Source: Anaerobacillus sp. (GTDB lineage: Bacteria; Bacillota; Bacilli; Bacillales_H; Anaerobacillaceae). From it: DNA of 10,563 nucleotides. The stretch covers positions 1 through 10,563 of the forward strand of contig SKOL01000266.1 in assembly GCA_007120055.1 (NCBI GenBank), given 5' to 3'. Positions 6,881 to 10,563 of the stretch are shown here, in pieces. The position numbers were made by a program, and so were the translations under genes. Within the stretch, counting starts at the first letter, position 1, and each line of letters begins with the position of its first letter. The notes beneath the pieces are model-generated. The model was not told the origin of the DNA. It made no database searches and worked only from the letters and a program-made list of their open reading frames with translations.

Positions 6881-9103
6881 TTACGCTCTTTCGTATCTAT
6901 AAATTTCTTTTTGATTATGCCCCTCGACGACAACAGAATCGTTTGTGAAAATTAATAAATCTTCTTTACCGCTATCCTCACCTAGAGGGCGGTCTTGGAC
7001 AATCATTTCTGGTGATTGCGATTCTTTTGCAATTAAGATGCGGTCGCTATAATTCGTCGCTTTGAAGTTTATCCCTTGAATATTCTTGCTTTCAGGTTTA
7101 TAAGGTACGAGCCAGCGTTTAAACAAATTCGTATTAAACGTTTCTGTATTCGTGTATTCACCGAATGTTCTACCGTTTAAGATTTGAACGGTCGTATGGC
7201 TCATGAAGGCTGAGTTTTTCGCAAATCGCGGCTTTTTAAAAATTCCAAATAACCATATGAAAAATAAAAGTCCTGCCCCGAAATACGATAAATAAATCCC
7301 GTATTTTTGCCACCATGAAATATCTTCTATATAGAGGCTAAAAGGAATTGATGCTTCTTCCCCAGCATATTTCCCTTTGATTGAAGCAAGCATTTGTAAA
7401 TCTCCAGTAGATGTAAACATCGGCAAAGCACCTTGTTTAGGAACCACTTCGATAATGCTGCCGTTTTGGCGAAGCTCGTAATTAATGTTTGCTTCTGTAT
7501 TTACCTGTACAGTATCAAACACTTCTGTAAGCTCCTCTTCTGTCATCGGACGGTCATTAATATATGGTTGTAACTGAATCGGTTCAGCTTCATTAATTTC
7601 ATTTAAAGGCGCTCGCCAGTCACTTGTAAGGAGGAGAAGTTCCATCTCACGTCCACCGACACCTTGAAGTGGTACGGTTTTTGTTTCGTGATAAAAACCG
7701 TGAACAACCGTTGTTACGAAAGCCTCACTATATTCACCCGGCATGACAAAATCTCCGAGAAAACTTTGTCTTTCTTCATTCCATTTGAAAGTAATTGTTT
7801 CGTCGTTGAACTTCCCTGTAATCTCTACTTCGGTATCAGCGTTAAGGTTAGCGAAAGTAATTTTCTTTTCCTCTTCTCCGAGTGATACGAGTTCTACTTC
7901 CATCACCATATCAGCCCCGAAAAAGAATGTTTCGCGATCTGTACTATATGTACCGTCAGATTCAGGCTTTAGTAATGAAACGTGAAAATCAATCGCTGAT
8001 TCTGCGATAAAGTGAAAATAATCTTGTTGATCACTAGTAATCTCTTGGTCAAACACGAGGGTATAGCTCCCGGCAGGTATGACTTCATCAGCATTTGCTG
8101 GTGCAACGTGTGACACTGAGCCAAATAAATCTCCTCTTAACTGTTCAATGTCGTATGGGGTTTTCATTAGAAAAGGACCGTTAATGGTGTAATTTCCAGA
8201 CGTACCGTCCACATTTATTTCTAGCAATTGGGCATTAACGATATCTTCAGGTGCTTGCTGCAGCACAGTCATTCTTCTTAATGGGTAGGGTGATTGTAAT
8301 ATCACCTCATTACCGGTGAAGCTAGGATTCAAATCAACACTACTTTCCGTTGAACTAGGGTCTCGATTTGTAATTAGGGCAGCTACTTGATTAATTCTTT
8401 CAATAATTTCTACTTCATTTTCTGCGGTTAAGTGTAAGCCGTTCACTGTATCTCTCCAAATGTCCTTAAAATACTCCATTTGGATAATCTCATCTTCCGT
8501 TAAAAACGATTCAATCGTTACTAAAATTGAATTGAACTTTATTTCTCGTTCATTCATATATTTTGCAAAGTTTTCTAACGTTTCAGAGGCAAACGCATAG
8601 TTTTCATTCAATTCGTTTTCATCGTCAATATGCGTGTAGTCTAAGTCATTAAATACACCATCCATGACGATAATGAACCAATACTCTGCACTTGGCTCTT
8701 CATTAGCAGACTCTTTTAAACGCTCGATAGCAGTGATCACCGTATCAAAAGGTGTCCAACCACGATCCTCCCACTCAGCAATACGATTAATTTCTCGTTG
8801 CCTGCTTCTATAGTCAATATTTATTTTTTCGGCATTTAAAGGGTCTGTCATTTGTACCACGTAAAATTCATCATTTTCCCCTAACAGTCCTGTTAAACTT
8901 TGCAGTGCGTAATTGGCAAACTTCCAATTATCACTTGGTAACCTTTGCCCACGCTCACCAAGTGTGTACCACATACTCCCCGAATCATCGTGAATTAAAC
9001 TAACAACCCTTTTTTTCGAAATCGTCTCCGCTTGAATCGGAAGTTGAAATAATAATAGAAAAGAAATGAAAAATACAATTGATTTTAATAATTTTGTTGT
9101 CAT
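6881..9103 (-). CDS. Exported VWA-domain protein with C-terminal membrane anchor
   Basis: The protein has 740 residues. An N-terminal signal peptide (KLLK, then the hydrophobic segment about 8-21) ends near LPIQA|ET at residue 25/26. A von Willebrand A domain follows, roughly residues 30-235, with a complete metal-ion-dependent adhesion site: DDSGS (D39, S41, S43), T117 in WTPFDT and D148 in VMDG. Residues about 240-595 are rich in beta strands and look like extracellular Ig-like or sandwich modules. A single membrane segment lies at about 602-622, followed by KKPRF and a cytosolic tail of about 118 residues. The VWA part should thus face outward and the tail inward. The start at 9103 is preceded by AGGGAG. 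The gene has its own likely promoter and terminator but is co-oriented with the tubulin-like operon, and VWA proteins accompany this tubulin family elsewhere. Ligand sensing or adhesion coupled to the cytosolic partner is inferred. Confidence 0.92.
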   Translation of the reverse strand: MTTKLLKSIVFFISFLLLFQLPIQAETISKKRVVSLIHDDSGSMWYTLGERGQRLPSDNWKFANYALQSLTGLLGENDEFYVVQMTDPLNAEKINIDYRSRQREINRIAEWEDRGWTPFDTVITAIERLKESANEEPSAEYWFIIVMDGVFNDLDYTHIDDENELNENYAFASETLENFAKYMNEREIKFNSILVTIESFLTEDEIIQMEYFKDIWRDTVNGLHLTAENEVEIIERINQVAALITNRDPSSTESSVDLNPSFTGNEVILQSPYPLRRMTVLQQAPEDIVNAQLLEINVDGTSGNYTINGPFLMKTPYDIEQLRGDLFGSVSHVAPANADEVIPAGSYTLVFDQEITSDQQDYFHFIAESAIDFHVSLLKPESDGTYSTDRETFFFGADMVMEVELVSLGEEEKKITFANLNADTEVEITGKFNDETITFKWNEERQSFLGDFVMPGEYSEAFVTTVVHGFYHETKTVPLQGVGGREMELLLLTSDWRAPLNEINEAEPIQLQPYINDRPMTEEELTEVFDTVQVNTEANINYELRQNGSIIEVVPKQGALPMFTSTGDLQMLASIKGKYAGEEASIPFSLYIEDISWWQKYGIYLSYFGAGLLFFIWLFGIFKKPRFAKNSAFMSHTTVQILNGRTFGEYTNTETFNTNLFKRWLVPYKPESKNIQGINFKATNYSDRILIAKESQSPEMIVQDRPLGEDSGKEDLLIFTNDSVVVEGHNQKEIYRYERA

Positions 9104-9145
9104 CTCTCTCTCCCTATGAATTAATTTTATGTAAAATGGTAAAAA

Positions 9146-9173
9146 ATTTTATTTTTCCTAAAAACTTCGACAA
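9146..9173 (-). promoter_or_regulatory. Candidate SigA-type promoter of the VWA gene
   Basis: On the minus strand TTGTCG (9168-9173) and TAAAAT (9146-9151) are separated by 16 bp, in very AT-rich DNA about 45 bp upstream of the VWA start codon. The match is moderate, and AT-rich DNA gives such matches by chance. Confidence 0.4.
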
Positions 9174-9249
9174 CTATTTCAGAATTCCTCTCACCATTTA
9201 CTAATATTGAAAAAACTTTCCTTTTATTAATAATTTATGAATTTTTTTT

Positions 9250-9322
9250 GGGGGTGCCTGTCACTCCCCGAATATTCTTGTTTCACAACAATGTTTCACA
9301 GAAAGTGCAAAACAGAATATTC
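9250..9322. repeat. Hairpin and imperfect inverted repeat in the divergent intergenic region
   Basis: A G-rich/C-rich hairpin, GGGGGTGCCTGTCACTCCCC (9250-9269), stands next to a run of eight T's. Directly after it, GAATATTCT (9270-9278) is matched by its complement AGAATATTC (9314-9322), with TGTTTCACA repeated at 9279-9287 and 9292-9300 inside. The gap between the VWA and ART-like starts is about 400 bp. Besides this repeat it holds the VWA promoter candidate and the gene fragment at 9424. The hairpin has the look of dispersed intergenic repeats seen in bacilli; its function is unknown. Confidence 0.45.
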
Positions 9323-9423
9323 TACCCTAACTCTGCTAGGCTAGGCATTCCATTTCACTGAAATAATCGCGTTCTTATTTCCATAAATGTCTAACTCACA
9401 TTTGGGCAAGCTAAAAAGGTGAC

Positions 9424-9496
9424 TTGTTTATGACGGATCTTGATAAATACTGTGATTATTTTAGTGCTAAAAAAAGAAACGTCACCTGGAAAGATC
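9424..9496 (+). pseudogene. Fragment of a second copy of the ART-like gene
   Basis: These 73 bp match 9809-9881, inside the following gene, at 69 of 73 positions. Translated in the matching frame they give LFMTDLDKYCDYF and SAKKRNVTWKD without a stop, the equivalent of residues 101-124. Three of the four differences fall in third codon positions and two are silent, so the copy appears to have diverged as coding sequence. Similarity stops abruptly on both sides. An ATG inside it (9430) opens a 37-codon frame that overlaps the start of the intact gene and ends at 9543; expression is doubtful. The fragment directly abuts the ribosome binding site of the ART-like gene and may hold its promoter (weak GTGACT, 17 bp, GATAAA at 9419-9447). 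Confidence 0.75.
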
Positions 9497-9501
9497 GGAG
9501 G
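9497..9501 (+). promoter_or_regulatory. Ribosome binding site fixing the start of the ART-like gene
   Basis: GGAGG is followed after 7 nt by the ATG at 9509. The ATG at 9503 is too close (1 nt), and a TTG at 9440 lies inside the duplicated fragment. Confidence 0.75.
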
Positions 9502-9508
9502 TATGTAT

Positions 9509-10069
9509 ATGATCGCTTATATTGGAGCTATGAAAAAAATTGAGGATTTTAATAAAGTACAAGTGGTTCAAAATGTAAATAACGATATTGGTACGATTGG
9601 GTTTTGGTTTACTTCTGACATCCATTCCGCGAAACCTTACGCCATAGGAACTGAGACAGTTTTTGAAGTATCGAAAACAGAATTTTGGGAAGATGGAGAA
9701 CCTAAAGTCGTTCAAATCGATCGACCTGTAGTTGGTTTTATTTACAAAGTTTATATTGATGAACCACAGCTTAAGATATATGAATCTAATTCCGTTGATG
9801 CGTATGATTTGTTTATGACGGATCGTGACAACTATTGTGATTATTTTAGTGCTAAAAAAAGAAACGTCACCTGGAAAGATCAAGCTATTCTTTTAAATAA
9901 GGAAGAAGCCAATGCTAAATTTCGAAACCATCTTATTAGTCACGGTTACGAAGGCTTTTTAATACGAAATTGCAAACTTCAAATGGGGGTAACTGATTTA
10001 TATTGTTTTTTTTCAGTAGACTCTCTCCACATATCGGATATCATCCCTGTAGAAACTTTAGAAAGTTAA
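9509..10069 (+). CDS. Putative ADP-ribosyltransferase-fold (ART-PolyVal-like) protein
   Basis: The product has 186 residues, with no signal peptide or membrane segment, so it is likely cytosolic. The motif order resembles ART-like domains of phage polyvalent proteins and toxins: an N-terminal strand MIAYIGAM (residues 1-8), GFWFTSDIHSAKPYA (31-45, like the usual FFTSDPxxAxxYA), a strand GFIYKVYIDEPQLKIYE (76-92, like YPVYLNIKNP), GYEGFLIRN (146-154, like GYDGVIIKN) and a terminal strand with FFSVDSLHISDI (167-178, like the FDPxQIK ending). The first strand has Ile where many ARTs carry His (YHG), so catalysis is uncertain. The start is set by GGAGG 7 nt upstream. The gene is alone on the plus strand, divergent from the VWA gene, between two inverted MITE-like elements and behind a fragment of its own paralogue, all signs of a mobile accessory gene. 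The fold call is by motif recognition only. Confidence 0.85.
   Translation: MIAYIGAMKKIEDFNKVQVVQNVNNDIGTIGFWFTSDIHSAKPYAIGTETVFEVSKTEFWEDGEPKVVQIDRPVVGFIYKVYIDEPQLKIYESNSVDAYDLFMTDRDNYCDYFSAKKRNVTWKDQAILLNKEEANAKFRNHLISHGYEGFLIRNCKLQMGVTDLYCFFSVDSLHISDIIPVETLES
9809..9881 (+). repeat. Intact-gene copy of the 73-bp direct repeat
   Basis: This is the partner of the fragment at 9424-9496, with the 3' part (from about 9838 on) identical. It encodes residues 101-124 of the ART-like protein. The two copies lie 385 bp apart in direct orientation. Confidence 0.85.
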
Positions 10070-10167
10070 ACAGTCTTTCTCATTCGGCAATTCGTGATTC
10101 ATAAGTTCAACTGAAAATGAGCACCAATTCTGGTATCCCCAACCAAAAAACATCCCCTGGTAAACAT

Positions 10168-10197
10168 TAAAAGTTAAGTGCTGGTACTTAACTTTTA
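10168..10197 (+). terminator. Hairpin after the ART-like gene, possible terminator
   Basis: A perfect 12-bp stem (TAAAAGTTAAGT with its complement) encloses a 6-nt loop, about 100 bp after the stop at 10069. A run of five T's follows after a 5-nt gap. It is AT-rich with few G-C pairs, so termination strength is doubtful, but nothing better lies between it and the stop. Confidence 0.4.
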
Positions 10198-10207
10198 TAG
10201 AGTTTTT

Positions 10208-10336
10208 CCGGACATGAGAGACCTTATTCGGTTAAAATCAAGTAAAAATTACTACTTTTCCACGTAATAAAGGCTCTGGTGTCCGCTTTTTTGTAAAAGT
10301 TGCGTTTTTTTCATAAATAGCGTCCCTGATGTCCGC
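10208..10336. repeat. Three diverged copies of a 21-nt intergenic repeat
   Basis: Units lie at 10208-10228 (minus strand), 10266-10286 (plus) and 10316-10336 (plus). They share AATA at one end, CTCT or CCCT in the middle and TGTCCGC/G at the other end. The first two face each other and could form a stem across about 37 bp. The gene-free stretch 10070-10385 contains these units and the hairpin at 10168, and otherwise nothing I can name. Confidence 0.5.
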
Positions 10337-10385
10337 ATGAGTTGAGTGCCTGCCAAAAATTTTTCATTTCAAAAAGATGGTTATT

Positions 10386-10507
10386 TAATGAATTTCATAA
10401 TTCAATATTAACGCCATTAAGTATCTATATGTAGCTGCGTTAAACCGCTCGCAACTACATATAGTTTGATATGGCTCAATTTAGGTAATTATGAAATTCA
10501 CTCTATC
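10386..10507 (-). mobile_element. MITE-like element, copy 2 (inverted relative to copy 1)
   Basis: This is the reverse complement of the element at 6663-6783. Its terminal repeats (10389-10401 and 10488-10500) are intact. The internal stem (10425-10438 with 10451-10464) has one mismatch, and the loop region is one base longer. The remaining 56 bp to the window end hold no gene that I can see, only the 12-bp palindrome AGTATTAATACT at 10544-10555. Confidence 0.8.
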
Positions 10508-10563
10508 GGTAAAACATGATTAAAGCAAAATGCGAATACGATAAGTATTAATACTGATGAAAA

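Noticed and set aside
2045..7985. Short open frames on the plus strand inside the tubulin-like, coiled-coil and VWA genes
   Set aside because: They lie entirely opposite long, well-supported genes, lack ribosome binding sites and give low-complexity products typical of antisense shadows.
9055..9066. A possible frameshift in the signal peptide of the VWA gene at an A-run
   Set aside because: My manual count of the A-run could be off by one. With four A's the signal peptide reads smoothly into the VWA domain and the start agrees with the AGGGAG site, so I treat the gene as intact. Re-reading the run in raw data would settle it.
9430..9543. A 37-codon gene upstream of and overlapping the ART-like gene
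   Set aside because: It is made of the duplicated fragment plus out-of-frame sequence of the next gene and has no clear ribosome binding site, so a gene remnant is the simpler reading.
9482..9883. A 133-codon minus-strand frame opposite the ART-like gene
   Set aside because: It has no ribosome binding site and no recognisable motif, while the plus-strand frame has both.
10208..10336. A possible CRISPR array from the three 21-nt units
   Set aside because: The units differ from one another, one is inverted and the spacers are unequal (about 37 and 29 bp). This fits dispersed intergenic repeats and not an array.

Overview
The window looks like an accessory region from a low-GC Gram-positive bacterium, most likely a Bacillaceae member (Bacillus or an alkaliphilic relative). 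The grounds are AT-rich DNA, strong purine-rich ribosome binding sites (GAGGGG, GGAGG), a signal peptide, SigA-like promoter elements and many short intergenic repeats. No housekeeping gene is present to fix the species.

Layout. Positions 1-6628 hold three genes on the minus strand, read right to left: a 1120-residue tubulin/FtsZ-superfamily protein (3266-6628), a 695-residue coiled-coil protein with two membrane segments (1165-3252), and a multi-membrane-segment protein that runs off the left edge (1-1168). The first two are 13 bp apart and the last two overlap by ATGA, so this is a tight operon. Upstream, on the same strand but behind its own terminator, lies an exported von Willebrand A (VWA) protein with one C-terminal membrane anchor and a cytosolic tail (6881-9103). 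On the plus strand at 9509-10069 is a 186-residue protein whose motif order resembles the ADP-ribosyltransferase-like (ART) proteins of phages and polyvalent toxins. A 73-bp fragment of a second copy of that gene sits directly before its ribosome binding site.

How the genes may work together. A divergent tubulin-like protein encoded beside a VWA protein and membrane proteins recalls the multicomponent membrane-remodelling system that Makarova and Koonin proposed for a family of the FtsZ-tubulin superfamily. Here the VWA domain would sit outside the membrane with a complete metal-binding (MIDAS) motif. The coiled-coil and multi-span proteins would be membrane partners, and the tubulin-like protein would be the cytosolic GTP-dependent element. 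This role is inferred from family and context and is not shown by the sequence.

Mobile layer. Two ~121-bp copies of a MITE-like element with 13-bp terminal inverted repeats and an internal hairpin lie in opposite orientation at 6663-6783 and 10386-10507. They bracket the VWA gene and the ART-like gene. The left copy lies between the VWA terminator and the tubulin operon and reaches to within 35 bp of the tubulin start codon. The right-hand 500 bp has no gene: it holds a hairpin, three diverged 21-nt repeats and the second element.
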